10,339 bases of DNA. It comes from an uncultured Acidaminococcus sp. Lineage in GTDB: Bacteria; Bacillota; Negativicutes; Acidaminococcales; Acidaminococcaceae. The stretch covers positions 1 through 10,339 of the forward strand of contig CAJMHI010000055.1 in assembly GCA_905213155.1 (NCBI GenBank). Reading direction: 5' to 3'. Under the pieces are notes generated by a model. That model was not told the DNA's origin. It searched no databases and saw nothing but the letters and a program-made list of their open reading frames with translations. Numbering within the stretch: position 1 is the stretch's first letter; every line of letters begins with the position of its first letter. Of the stretch, positions 1-6,949 are shown piece after piece. The translations under genes and the position numbers were made by a program.

Positions 1-54
1 GGTATGCACGGTGGTGTGAGAGGTCGGCGGGCCATTGCCCGCCTCCTACTCGAT
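1..54 (+). mobile_element. 3' end of a group II intron (partial domain V plus domain VI)
   Basis: The sequence ACGGTGGTGTGAGAGG near the start resembles the domain V/VI junction of bacterial group II introns. A complete domain VI can be folded: GAG (18-20) pairs with CTC (49-51), AGG (21-23) with CCT (45-47), and a seven-base stem 26-32/37-43 is closed by a CATT loop. A48 is left unpaired between the two outer helices, exactly where the branch-point adenosine sits, and the element ends in GAT (52-54), fitting an AY 3' end. Only the 3' strand of domain V is present; the rest of the intron and any reverse transcriptase lie upstream of the window. Seen: structure and motif. Inferred: intron boundary at 54. 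It could be a relic rather than an intact element. Confidence 0.72.
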
Positions 55-95
55 CAAGATTTCCTGGAAAATCTTACAAAGAGGGGAACCGGTTG

Positions 96-104
96 TGCTA
101 TAAT
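96..104 (+). promoter_or_regulatory. Extended -10 promoter of the LysR gene
   Basis: TGCTATAAT is a perfect extended -10 element (TGn plus TATAAT). There is no good -35 at 17 bases; CTTACA at 73-78 would need a 20-base spacer, so the extended -10 probably carries the activity. The start codon lies 27 bases downstream, after a GGGGG Shine-Dalgarno at 119-123. The promoter sits only about 40 bases beyond the predicted intron end. A seven-base inverted repeat, AAGATTT (56-62) and AAATCTT (69-75), lies just upstream and could be an operator or a small hairpin. Confidence 0.65.
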
Positions 105-130
105 CTAAAGGCATAACAGGGGGTGAATCT

Positions 131-1045
131 ATGACATTACAGCAGCTGCGGTATATTGTGGCTATTGCGGAAGCGGGAACGCTGTCAGGGGCGGCCCGCA
201 CTCTTTTTATTACCCAGCCCAGCTTGACCAAGACGGTGCGGGAACTGGAAACGGAAATGGGGATTACCATTTTTGAACGGACCAACCGGGGTGTGCACCT
301 GTCTAAAGACGGTGAACTTTTTTTAGGGTATGCCCGGCAAGTTTTGGAGCAGGCAGACCTGCTAGAAAGCCGGTATAAAAGTAAAGCCGGAGGAAAGCAG
401 GAATTTACTGTTTCCACCCAGCATTATTCCTTTGCTGTGCATGCCTTTGTAGATCTGATCAAGGAATACGGCGGGGAGACCTATGATTTTAGTATCCAGG
501 AGACCCAGACCTACACCATTATTGAAGACGTAGCCCATATGAAAAGCGAGGTCGGTATTTTATACTATAATGCGTTTAATGAAGCGGTACTGCGAAAAAT
601 TTTTCGGGCCAATGATCTGGAATTCCGGGAGCTGTTTGTGGCGCGTCCCCATGTGTTTTTAAATTCATCCCACCCGCTGGCGCAGTGTGCGGCAATTTCC
701 ATGGAAGAACTGGCCCCCTATCCCTATCTGTCCTATCTGCAGGGCGACCATAATGCCTTTTATTTTTCAGAAGAAATTTTCAGCACACTGGTGCGCAGCA
801 AAAATATCCGGGTGACAGATCGGGCTACGCTGTTCAATCTGCTGATCGGGTTGAATGGTTACACGGTTTGCAGTGGCGTTATTGACCAGAAGCTAAATGG
901 GGAGAGTATTATTGCCGTTCCTCTGACCGAAGAAGGGGATATGCATATTGGCTTTATTACTCATAAACAGACCCATCTAAGCCGCCTGGGAAAAGCCTAT
1001 ATTGCGGCACTGGAACGGTATATTGCAGACTATAAAAATAGCTGA
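131..1045 (+). CDS. LysR-family transcriptional regulator
   Basis: A DNA-binding regulator of 304 residues, the usual LysR length. The N-terminus is a winged helix-turn-helix: LRYIVAIAEAGTLSGAA begins at residue 6, the recognition helix includes TQPSLTKTVRELE (28-40), and the wing ends in FERTNRGVHLS (48-58). Residues from about 90 form a periplasmic-binding-protein-like effector domain (FTVSTQHYSFAVHAF, 92-106; SEVGILYYNAFN further on), a pattern I associate with a LysR subfamily common in Firmicutes. The effector is unknown. A GGGGG ribosome site lies seven bases before the ATG. The gene is monocistronic and converges on ppx; the neighbour it would classically regulate divergently lies beyond the intron tail, so its target cannot be read from this window. 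A role in polyphosphate metabolism is not supported. Confidence 0.93.
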   Translation: MTLQQLRYIVAIAEAGTLSGAARTLFITQPSLTKTVRELETEMGITIFERTNRGVHLSKDGELFLGYARQVLEQADLLESRYKSKAGGKQEFTVSTQHYSFAVHAFVDLIKEYGGETYDFSIQETQTYTIIEDVAHMKSEVGILYYNAFNEAVLRKIFRANDLEFRELFVARPHVFLNSSHPLAQCAAISMEELAPYPYLSYLQGDHNAFYFSEEIFSTLVRSKNIRVTDRATLFNLLIGLNGYTVCSGVIDQKLNGESIIAVPLTEEGDMHIGFITHKQTHLSRLGKAYIAALERYIADYKNS

Positions 1046-1046
1046 A

Positions 1047-1072
1047 CCATTGTGCTTATTCCACCACAATGG
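1047..1072. other. Hairpin between convergent LysR and ppx ends
   Basis: CCATTGTG (1047-1054) and CACAATGG (1065-1072) form a perfect eight-base inverted repeat with a ten-base loop. It begins two bases after the LysR stop and covers the ppx stop and its last codons. Neither strand has a T-tract after the stem, so it is at best a weak bidirectional terminator or an mRNA 3'-end stabiliser. It is the only candidate terminator between the two genes, which are separated by just ten bases. Confidence 0.4.
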
Positions 1073-2576
1073 AGAGATTGCAGCCAAGACACTTTCTGAA
1101 CCACTTGCTCCGCATCTGGAGCTGTTGGAGCTCTACAGCAGGGGACTGAGAAGCGGTAAGTGTTAACAAGGCTTCTCCATTACTGATTTCAGCCTGGATT
1201 TTCTGCACAACGCCGGTCTGGGTGTAGTCCAGACATTCTGCTACGGCCAGTAAAAGGGCACACGTGCCAAGCCGTTTCATATCGGTTTCCGGAATCAGTT
1301 TCCGGTAGGGGCGGTTGCGGAGATAACTGCGGGTTACTCCATGATGCCAGGCAGCAATGATGGCCGTATAGGCAATGTCTAGATGGCTTAGGCCAAACAA
1401 TTTGCCGTTTTCAATCAAATAGCCACTGTGTCGGGTGTGGTTGTAGAAGTTGATTGTGATACCTGTATCATGGAGCAGAGCGGCGGTTTGTAGTAGCGGC
1501 AGCCAGCGTTTTTCGTCCAAGTGATGAAACCCTTTCCACGCATGGAACAACTGGGTTGCGTAGCGTTCTACCAAACGGCAGTGGGCGATATCGGGAGCAT
1601 ACAAGTGGACCATGTTTTCCCTGGCAGCTTCTAGAATGTCCGGGATGATAAGCGGCCGTTGGGATTTCTCGTGGAGATATTGAGAGAAGAGCCCTTCCCG
1701 GAGTCCACAGCCAGAGATAATCATTTTTCGTGCTTTGCATTTATCGGCCAGCGCCTTGATAATAGAACTGCCGGCAATGATGAGATCCGCCCGGTCACTG
1801 GGCAGCCCTGGAATTTGTCGCCGTGCTGCAAGGGTAGTCCCTGATAAGGTCTTGTACCATTCTTTGAAATTTTGCATGGAGAACTGGTAATTGTGCAGCT
1901 TGCTGCTAAAATATTTTTCCCGTTTTTGTTGGATTTTGCCTACACTCCGGCTGGTGCCGCCTATTCCTACCAGCGGCAGCCCGCAGCCGTTAATCCAGGG
2001 GCATTTATGGATTTGTTCCTGGATGGCTTTGCGCATTTTCTCAAGGGACGCAGCGTCCGCTGTATTCTTCAGATGGAAATTCTTTGTCAGGTTTACGCAG
2101 CCGATGGGTAAAGATATACTGTCCACCAGTTTGCGGTCCCGAATTAAGATGACTTCCGTGGATGCCCCGCCTAAGTCAAACAATACAGCATCCTTTACGG
2201 GAAGGGTGTTGATGGTGCCGAGATAGCTGAGAAATGCTTCTGTTTTTCCAGAAATAATTTTTAGAGGAATGCCAGTTTCCCGGCAGATGACGCTGGCAAG
2301 TTCTTCCCCGTTGGGAGCGCCCCGCATGGCGGCGGTTGCAACAGCAATGATTTCTTCTACATGAAAAATCTTACACATGGAAGCAAAATTTTTTAAGCAA
2401 CGGATGGTATCGGTAAAGGCTTCTTCCGTGAGATAGCCTTTAGCGTCCGTCTTCAGCGCCAGGCGCAGGGGATCCTTCTGGTTATAAATTAGGTTGTTGG
2501 CGCCGGTTTCGTAGATCTCCATAATTACCAAACGGGCGGAGTTGGAGCCTACGTCAATAATGGCAATGCGTTTCAT
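1056..2576 (-). CDS. ppx: Exopolyphosphatase / pppGpp phosphatase, Ppx/GppA family with HD domain
   Basis: Cytosolic enzyme expected to release phosphate from polyphosphate ends or convert pppGpp to ppGpp; sequence alone does not separate the two. At 506 residues it matches full-length E. coli PPX/GppA. The actin-like ATPase-fold motifs are intact: phosphate-1 loop DVGSNSARL (8-16), catalytic-Glu motif ISGKTEA with E113 aligning to E. coli PPX E121, and phosphate-2 loop DLGGASTEV (134-142). The neighbouring Glu usually at residue 112 is Thr. A C-terminal HD domain is also intact: H332, ALLHDTG with H369-D370, RHS at 382-384, H411-H412 and D450. The start is set by AGGGGG six bases before the ATG. 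It is divergent from the pseudo-ppx/ppk1 pair, so polyP breakdown and synthesis are transcribed from opposite sides of one intergenic region. Confidence 0.92.
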   Translation of the reverse strand: MKRIAIIDVGSNSARLVIMEIYETGANNLIYNQKDPLRLALKTDAKGYLTEEAFTDTIRCLKNFASMCKIFHVEEIIAVATAAMRGAPNGEELASVICRETGIPLKIISGKTEAFLSYLGTINTLPVKDAVLFDLGGASTEVILIRDRKLVDSISLPIGCVNLTKNFHLKNTADAASLEKMRKAIQEQIHKCPWINGCGLPLVGIGGTSRSVGKIQQKREKYFSSKLHNYQFSMQNFKEWYKTLSGTTLAARRQIPGLPSDRADLIIAGSSIIKALADKCKARKMIISGCGLREGLFSQYLHEKSQRPLIIPDILEAARENMVHLYAPDIAHCRLVERYATQLFHAWKGFHHLDEKRWLPLLQTAALLHDTGITINFYNHTRHSGYLIENGKLFGLSHLDIAYTAIIAAWHHGVTRSYLRNRPYRKLIPETDMKRLGTCALLLAVAECLDYTQTGVVQKIQAEISNGEALLTLTASQSPAVELQQLQMRSKWFRKCLGCNLSIVVE

Positions 2577-2594
2577 AATGATCCCCCTATCCGT

Positions 2595-2600
2595 ATTATG
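2595..2600 (-). promoter_or_regulatory. Possible proximal -10 for ppx
   Basis: On the minus strand CATAAT (five of six) lies 18 bases before the ppx ATG, with TTGCGG 16 bases upstream as a poor -35. It would give a leader of only about eleven bases, so the more distant extended -10 at 2721-2729 is a competing candidate. Confidence 0.25.
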
Positions 2601-2720
2601 CGCAGAGGCGGTCAGGCCGCAAGTGACAAGCAGAAATTGACTGCTTATTTTGCACAGAGTACGTGATACACTAAAAACAGATACGGCAAGTCGCTCATCA
2701 CACGTTTAACATTCTATTAA

Positions 2721-2729
2721 AGTATAGCA
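2721..2729 (-). promoter_or_regulatory. Extended -10 promoter candidate for ppx in the divergent region
   Basis: On the minus strand this reads TGCTATACT, an extended -10 with one mismatch. Its context closely resembles the LysR promoter (GTGCTATAATCTAAAG versus GTGCTATACTTTAATA). It would give a 5' leader of nearly 140 bases. No good -35 is visible. In the same 207-base region I could not identify a convincing plus-strand promoter for the ppk1 operon; TTAACA at 2706-2711 is a possible -35 but lacks a good -10. Confidence 0.4.
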
Positions 2730-2738
2730 CGATTCTAG

Positions 2739-2757
2739 CCCGGAGGGATACCCCGGG
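2739..2757 (+). other. GC-rich hairpin in the leader of the pseudo-ppx/ppk1 operon
   Basis: CCCGG (2739-2743) pairs with CCGGG (2753-2757) around a nine-base loop, just upstream of a GTATAC palindrome and the GGAGG ribosome site at 2770-2774 (nine bases before the ATG). It may be an mRNA leader structure. No T-tract follows, so it is not a classical terminator. Confidence 0.3.
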
Positions 2758-2783
2758 AACGGTATACATGGAGGAACTATAGC

Positions 2784-4352
2784 ATGCGGAAGAAAAAAGT
2801 GCGCACGGTGGCCGTTATCCATCTGGGCAGTGAAAATATTACAATGCAAATTGTTGAATATACGGACCTGGAAGAAATTCGGGTGGTGGAAGAAGTACGG
2901 CATAAGGTTCATCTGGGGGAAGAGGCTTTCCAGTATCATAAGATTTCCCTTGCTACGACGTTGCAAATTGTCGCTATTTTACAGGGATTCCGGCAGGTTA
3001 TGCGGGATTACGGGGTAAAATCCTATATCCTTCAGGCGACGACGGCAGTGCGGGAAGCTGAAAACCGTCACTATTTCATTGATCAAATCAAAGTGAAGAC
3101 TGGTTTTTCCATTGATGTAGTCAATATGAGCCAGGAAATCTATACAAAACTAGCATCTCTCTTGCGCACGTTGCAGATGGCCGAAAAAAAGCCAGAACAA
3201 GAGGCGGGGATGCTGCTTGCGGATATTTCTTCTGGCGGACTGGGGCTCACCTATATTAAAAACAGGGAAGTTAAGCTGCAGCAAAATCTCCATGTAGGAC
3301 TGGTTCGGCTGAAAGAAGAATTCACCCGTAATGAACGGTCCAGCATCCATTTTCAGGAAGCGTTGGAAGAATATGTCGCAGACCGGCTGCGTTTAGTTGG
3401 GGAAGAACTGCGCCACGAGGATATCCGCCTCTTAGTACTTACGGGGACAGAGAGTCAGGTACTGCTGGAATTATTTGGTAAAGCGGGAAAAAAGAAAATC
3501 GAAAAACTGGCGACCATCCCAGCAACCCGGGTGGAACAACTTTACCAGTGGGGCTATCAGCTTACGGCTTCCCAGCTGCAGCGAGTCTTCCATCTATCAC
3601 AGGAAGAGATGGAACTTGCAGGGCCCGCCATGGTGCTGTGCCGGCAGCTGCTTTTGCTTTCCCGGGCGGAACATGTGGTAATGCCACAGGATCGGTTCAT
3701 TGACGGCATGAAGATCCTATATATCGCCCAGCAGACAAAAGATCCGTTTTTGGCAGAGATGCTGGAACTTCAAATGAGCCTGGTGCGGGGAATTGGCAGT
3801 CGCTTCCACTATGACGCAGCCCATGCGGCCTTCGTGGAAAAAATGTGCGGGCTTTTATTTGATACCCTGGCACCCAGCCAGGGCCTGGAAGAGCGGGACA
3901 AGATCTTCCTGCGTGCAGCAGCCTATCTTCACAATATAGGGAAATATGCTTCCATGCGGATTTATGACCGGTACAATTATTACTTGATCGAAAGTGCAGA
4001 TATTTTAGGCTTTAGCGTAAAAGAATGCCATATCATTGCCCAGGTCTGCTACCTATATACGCTGGATAAACCGGAACTGCCAGGAACGGAACCGCTGGAT
4101 TTTGGCGGTACGGTAGAGCCGCTGGTGGCTAAGCTGGCAGCGATTTTACGCCTGGCAGATTCCATGGATTGCAGCGGCAAGCAAAAAATAACTGGCTGCA
4201 AGGTGGAAATCCGGGAGGATACCTTGTGGGTAGAAGTCCAAAGTGAGACACCGCTACTTCTGGAAAAATGGCAGTTTGCCAAGCGGGGTGGATTCTTTGA
4301 GGAAGTATTCGGGCTGCGGCCAGTACTGGAGAAAGTAAGGGAAAAAGAATGA
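2784..4352 (+). CDS. Degenerate Ppx/GppA-HD family protein (probable pseudoenzyme) coupled to ppk1
   Basis: A 522-residue protein with the same two-domain plan as exopolyphosphatase, recognisable by VIHLGSENITMQI (11-23), LLADISSGG (144-152), FLRAAAYLHNIG (375-386) and ILRLADSMD (454-462). The active-site residues are lost. The phosphate-1 Asp is H13; the ISGxEEA motif reads MSQEIYT, putting Y120 where the catalytic Glu belongs; the phosphate-2 DxGGxST is DISSGGL; the HD pair is H383-N384; the RHS histidine is Y397; the following His pair is C422-Y423. H347, D147 and D462 remain. The reading frame is intact, full length and has a good GGAGG site, so it is selected for something other than canonical hydrolysis. 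Its TGA overlaps the ppk1 ATG (ATGA). Inference: an accessory or regulatory subunit for Ppk1, or a (p)ppGpp or polyP sensor. Automatic annotation would probably call it exopolyphosphatase. Confidence 0.85.
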   Translation: MRKKKVRTVAVIHLGSENITMQIVEYTDLEEIRVVEEVRHKVHLGEEAFQYHKISLATTLQIVAILQGFRQVMRDYGVKSYILQATTAVREAENRHYFIDQIKVKTGFSIDVVNMSQEIYTKLASLLRTLQMAEKKPEQEAGMLLADISSGGLGLTYIKNREVKLQQNLHVGLVRLKEEFTRNERSSIHFQEALEEYVADRLRLVGEELRHEDIRLLVLTGTESQVLLELFGKAGKKKIEKLATIPATRVEQLYQWGYQLTASQLQRVFHLSQEEMELAGPAMVLCRQLLLLSRAEHVVMPQDRFIDGMKILYIAQQTKDPFLAEMLELQMSLVRGIGSRFHYDAAHAAFVEKMCGLLFDTLAPSQGLEERDKIFLRAAAYLHNIGKYASMRIYDRYNYYLIESADILGFSVKECHIIAQVCYLYTLDKPELPGTEPLDFGGTVEPLVAKLAAILRLADSMDCSGKQKITGCKVEIREDTLWVEVQSETPLLLEKWQFAKRGGFFEEVFGLRPVLEKVREKE

Positions 4353-6454
4353 AGGTTGATCTGAACAAGCCAGAATACTATGTCAATCGGGAACTGAGCT
4401 GGCTTAAATTTAATTTGCGAGTGCTGCGGGAGGCTGGGGTACGAAGTATGCCCCTTCTGGAGCGCATGCGCTTTGTGTCTATCTCCGCCAGTAACCTGGA
4501 TGAGTTTTTTATGGTCCGGGTTGCAGGTCTCATCGCCCAGGAAGAAGAAGGTGCGAAAAAAGTGGATGCCGCAGGGCTTTCCGTAGAAGACCAATTGCGG
4601 GAAATTTCGGTCTCCGCCCATAGCCAAACCAAAATACGGTATCGGTATTTTTTTGCGTTATTGGCAGAATTGAAGAAATACGGAGTACAATTTCAGCGGG
4701 TCAAGGATACGGCAGCAGAAGAGCGAAAAGAATTAGAACGCTATTATCAGGATATCGTGTTTCCTGTACTGACGCCTATGGCTGTGGATGCGTCCCGTCC
4801 GTTCCCGTTTTTGGCTAACCAGTCCCTGAATATTGCCGTGGCCTTACGGAATCAAAAGGGTAAGGAGAAAACGGCCCTTGTTCCCGTTCCTTCTGTACTG
4901 CCGCGTTTTATTGCGCTCCAGGGCAAAGGACGTGAGCACCATTATGTCTTTTTGGAAGACTTGATTATGGAACATTGCCAGGATCTTTTTAAAGGACTAT
5001 CCATAGAGGCCATGGTGCCGTTTCGGATTACACGGGATTCGGATCTGGATGTAGAAGAAAACGCAACACAGGACCTGTTAAAAGAAATTGAGCGGTCTCT
5101 TCGGAAACGGAAGCGGGGGGCAGTGGTGCGCCTAGAAATCAATGCCACCGATGACTCACATTTACAGCGTTTTCTAGTCAAAAATCTGGATGTACGGCAG
5201 CGGGATGTGTACGAAGTGCGAGGGCCTCTGGATCTCACATTTTTGAACCAGTTCCTGGAAGAACAGGGATTTGTGCAGTGGGAATTTAAACCCTATGTCA
5301 ACCAGCAGCCGGAAGAATTACCGTCTTATGAAGACATGTTTGGGCAGATCCGTGAACATGATATTTTGCTCCATCATCCCTATGAAAGTTTTGAACCGGT
5401 GGTGCAGCTTGTGCAGCAAGCTGCAGAAGACCCGAATGTGCTGGCCATTAAACAGACCCTTTACCGGGTCAGTGGACACTCGCCCATTGTGGCAGCGTTG
5501 GCAAAAGCTGCGGAAAACGGCAAACAAGTGACGGCCCTTGTGGAATTAAAGGCACGGTTTGACGAAGAAAATAATATTGTGTGGGCCAGACGCCTGGAAA
5601 AAGCAGGAGCTCACGTAATTTATGGGCTGGTAGGTCTTAAAACCCATTCGAAGATTATCTTGATTGTCCGCAGGGAGGCAGATGGCATTAAACGGTACGT
5701 TCATCTGGGGACGGGCAACTACAACGATAAAACGGCCCGGCTGTATACGGACTTGGGCCTTTTGACCAGCAATGATCTGTATGGGCAAGATGCCTCCGCG
5801 TTTTTTAATGTGCTCAGTGGCTATTCAGAGCCTCCCCTTTTTAATAAACTGGTCATGGCACCACTAGGGCTGCGGGAAAAAATTTATGCCCTGATAGAAC
5901 GGGAAATACAGCATGTGAAACAGGGAAAAACAGGCTATATCGCCGCCAAAATGAATTCTCTGATTGATCAACCGGTGATTCGAAAATTTTATGAAGCCAG
6001 TCAGGCCGGCGTAAAAATTGATCTGATTGTCCGGGGGATTTGCGGGCTGCGGCCGGGGATTCCTGGTGTCAGTGAGAATATTACGGTGCGTTCTATTTTA
6101 GGCCGGTTTTTGGAACATAGCCGGATTTATTATTTTGCCAATAATGGCAATGAAGAGGTTTATCTATCCAGTGCCGACATGATGCCTCGTAACCTGAATG
6201 ACCGGGTAGAGCTGTTGTTCCCGGTGGAGCGCCAGCTGCACCGCAAAAGAATCAAAGAGTTCCTTGATTTGTGCTTAAAGGACAATGTGGGAGCCCATAT
6301 CATGACGGCTAGCGGATCCTGGCGGCGGGTGTATTCCCATGGCCGGAAAAAGATCAGCGTGCAGGAAACTTTAATGCGTAGGGCCAAAGCCCGGGCTCCG
6401 GAGAAAAAACTGCCCCTGGAGCAACGGCTAAAACCATTAATGCACAAACCGTGA
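4349..6454 (+). CDS. ppk1: Polyphosphate kinase 1
   Basis: Reversibly transfers the ATP gamma-phosphate to inorganic polyphosphate. The 701-residue length is typical. The N-terminal domain opens with NRELSWLKFNLRVL (13-26) and NLDEFFMVRVAGL (49-61). The two C-terminal phospholipase-D-like domains carry KQTLYRVSG (368-376), ELKARFDEENN (399-409), KTHSKI with H433 aligning to E. coli H435 (the autophosphorylated histidine), VHLGTGNYNDKTARLYTD with H452 aligning to H454, at the same 19-residue spacing, and EHSRIYYF with H590 near E. coli H592, followed by SSADMMPRNLNDRVE. All expected catalytic residues are present. It starts at the A of an ATGA overlap with the upstream gene, indicating translational coupling; AAGGG about eight bases upstream is a modest ribosome site. 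Probably regulated together with its upstream pseudo-ppx partner. Confidence 0.97.
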   Translation: MKVDLNKPEYYVNRELSWLKFNLRVLREAGVRSMPLLERMRFVSISASNLDEFFMVRVAGLIAQEEEGAKKVDAAGLSVEDQLREISVSAHSQTKIRYRYFFALLAELKKYGVQFQRVKDTAAEERKELERYYQDIVFPVLTPMAVDASRPFPFLANQSLNIAVALRNQKGKEKTALVPVPSVLPRFIALQGKGREHHYVFLEDLIMEHCQDLFKGLSIEAMVPFRITRDSDLDVEENATQDLLKEIERSLRKRKRGAVVRLEINATDDSHLQRFLVKNLDVRQRDVYEVRGPLDLTFLNQFLEEQGFVQWEFKPYVNQQPEELPSYEDMFGQIREHDILLHHPYESFEPVVQLVQQAAEDPNVLAIKQTLYRVSGHSPIVAALAKAAENGKQVTALVELKARFDEENNIVWARRLEKAGAHVIYGLVGLKTHSKIILIVRREADGIKRYVHLGTGNYNDKTARLYTDLGLLTSNDLYGQDASAFFNVLSGYSEPPLFNKLVMAPLGLREKIYALIEREIQHVKQGKTGYIAAKMNSLIDQPVIRKFYEASQAGVKIDLIVRGICGLRPGIPGVSENITVRSILGRFLEHSRIYYFANNGNEEVYLSSADMMPRNLNDRVELLFPVERQLHRKRIKEFLDLCLKDNVGAHIMTASGSWRRVYSHGRKKISVQETLMRRAKARAPEKKLPLEQRLKPLMHKP

Positions 6455-6480
6455 CGGCGTAACAGAATTTATGATATAAT
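6451..6480 (+). promoter_or_regulatory. Promoter of the 104-residue protein, overlapping the ppk1 stop
   Basis: GTGACG (6451-6456, four of six to TTGACA), an 18-base spacer and TATAAT (6475-6480) preceded by TG at 6472-6473, making a perfect extended -10. Transcription would start near 6487. This rules out the upstream in-frame ATG at 6479, which lies inside the -10 box. No rho-independent terminator separates ppk1 from this promoter, so read-through from ppk1 is also possible. Confidence 0.7.
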
Positions 6481-6511
6481 GGGCACATCAAATTGGAGGA
6501 GTAACAAGGTT

Positions 6512-6826
6512 ATGGCAATACAAAGTATAACCCTGAATTATCACGGACATTACGGGTATCTGGATTATGATGAAGAGACCCATGCAATGACGGTGGTGAT
6601 TCCGGATGGACATGAGGAAGTAGAACAGGCTGTAAGGGATTTTTTAAATAGACCTCATACCATGGATATTCCAGGGGATGATGGGACCACCTATCATTTT
6701 AAACAGGTGACACTGGATGCCCGCAACAGTTGGGAAGAATGCAAACAGGTTATCACCCGGCTGTGGGGAAAAACGGATGTTTTGGTGGAATGGAGCATGC
6801 CGCCCCGTATGACCAACGATTTATAA
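6512..6826 (+). CDS. Uncharacterised 104-residue acidic protein
   Basis: I do not recognise this family. The start at 6512 is chosen because GGAGGAG (6495-6501) lies ten bases upstream and its own promoter ends at 6480; a longer reading from 6479 would start inside the -10 element. The protein is acidic and soluble-looking, with no signal peptide or membrane segment. It has an aromatic, His-rich N-terminus (NYHGHYGYLDYDEETH, 9-24) that may form beta strands, a helix-like stretch EEVEQAVRDFLNR (35-47), then DIPGDDGTTYHF (52-63) and a tryptophan-containing second half (NSWEECKQVITRLW, 72-85). It contains one cysteine. It lies between ppk1 and the DnaA-box-bearing gap and has its own promoter. 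Confidence 0.75.
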   Translation: MAIQSITLNYHGHYGYLDYDEETHAMTVVIPDGHEEVEQAVRDFLNRPHTMDIPGDDGTTYHFKQVTLDARNSWEECKQVITRLWGKTDVLVEWSMPPRMTNDL

Positions 6827-6838
6827 CATAGAAAAAAG

Positions 6839-6857
6839 CGCTGAGATGCTGACAGCG
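6839..6857 (+). other. Small hairpin after the 104-residue gene
   Basis: CGCTG (6839-6843) and CAGCG (6853-6857) flank a nine-base loop just downstream of the stop at 6824-6826. No T-tract follows, so it is a weak transcript-end candidate only. Confidence 0.2.
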
Positions 6858-6861
6858 AAAC

Positions 6862-6915
6862 TTATCCACAAAGTTATCCACATATAAACATTTTTTCGGT
6901 GGAAAAAGTGGATAA
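6862..6915. promoter_or_regulatory. Cluster of three DnaA-box-like 9-mers
   Basis: Two perfect TTATCCACA sites lie in direct tandem at 6862-6870 and 6874-6882, three bases apart. A third, TTATCCACT (eight of nine), lies on the opposite strand at 6907-6915. TTATCCACA is the classical high-affinity DnaA box. Between box 2 and box 3 is an AT-rich stretch with TATAAA (6883-6888), a possible -10 for the downstream gene; box 2 abuts it and box 1 overlaps its -35 region. No dnaA, dnaN or other oriC-type gene is nearby, so a DnaA-regulated promoter or titration site is more likely than an origin. Seen: the sites. Inferred: binding and regulation. Confidence 0.65.
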
Positions 6916-6949
6916 ATCGGGAAAAGTTTAGTATAAGGAGAGGACAATC

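Noticed and set aside
2768..2782. Four-codon leader reading frame (MEEL, then TAG) before the pseudo-ppx
   Set aside because: Its start codon overlaps the GGAGG ribosome site of the main gene and it has no ribosome site of its own; most likely chance.
4049..4627. 192-codon minus-strand frame across the pseudo-ppx/ppk1 junction
   Set aside because: It is the complement of two well-supported genes and shows no recognisable domain.
6479..6826. 115-residue reading of the orphan protein from the ATG at 6479
   Set aside because: That ATG overlaps the TATAAT box at 6475-6480; the ATG at 6512 has a ribosome site and follows the predicted transcription start.
6862..6915. Chromosomal origin of replication
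   Set aside because: Only three DnaA boxes and a short AT-rich stretch, with no dnaA, dnaN, gyrase or rpmH nearby; a regulatory or titration site fits better.
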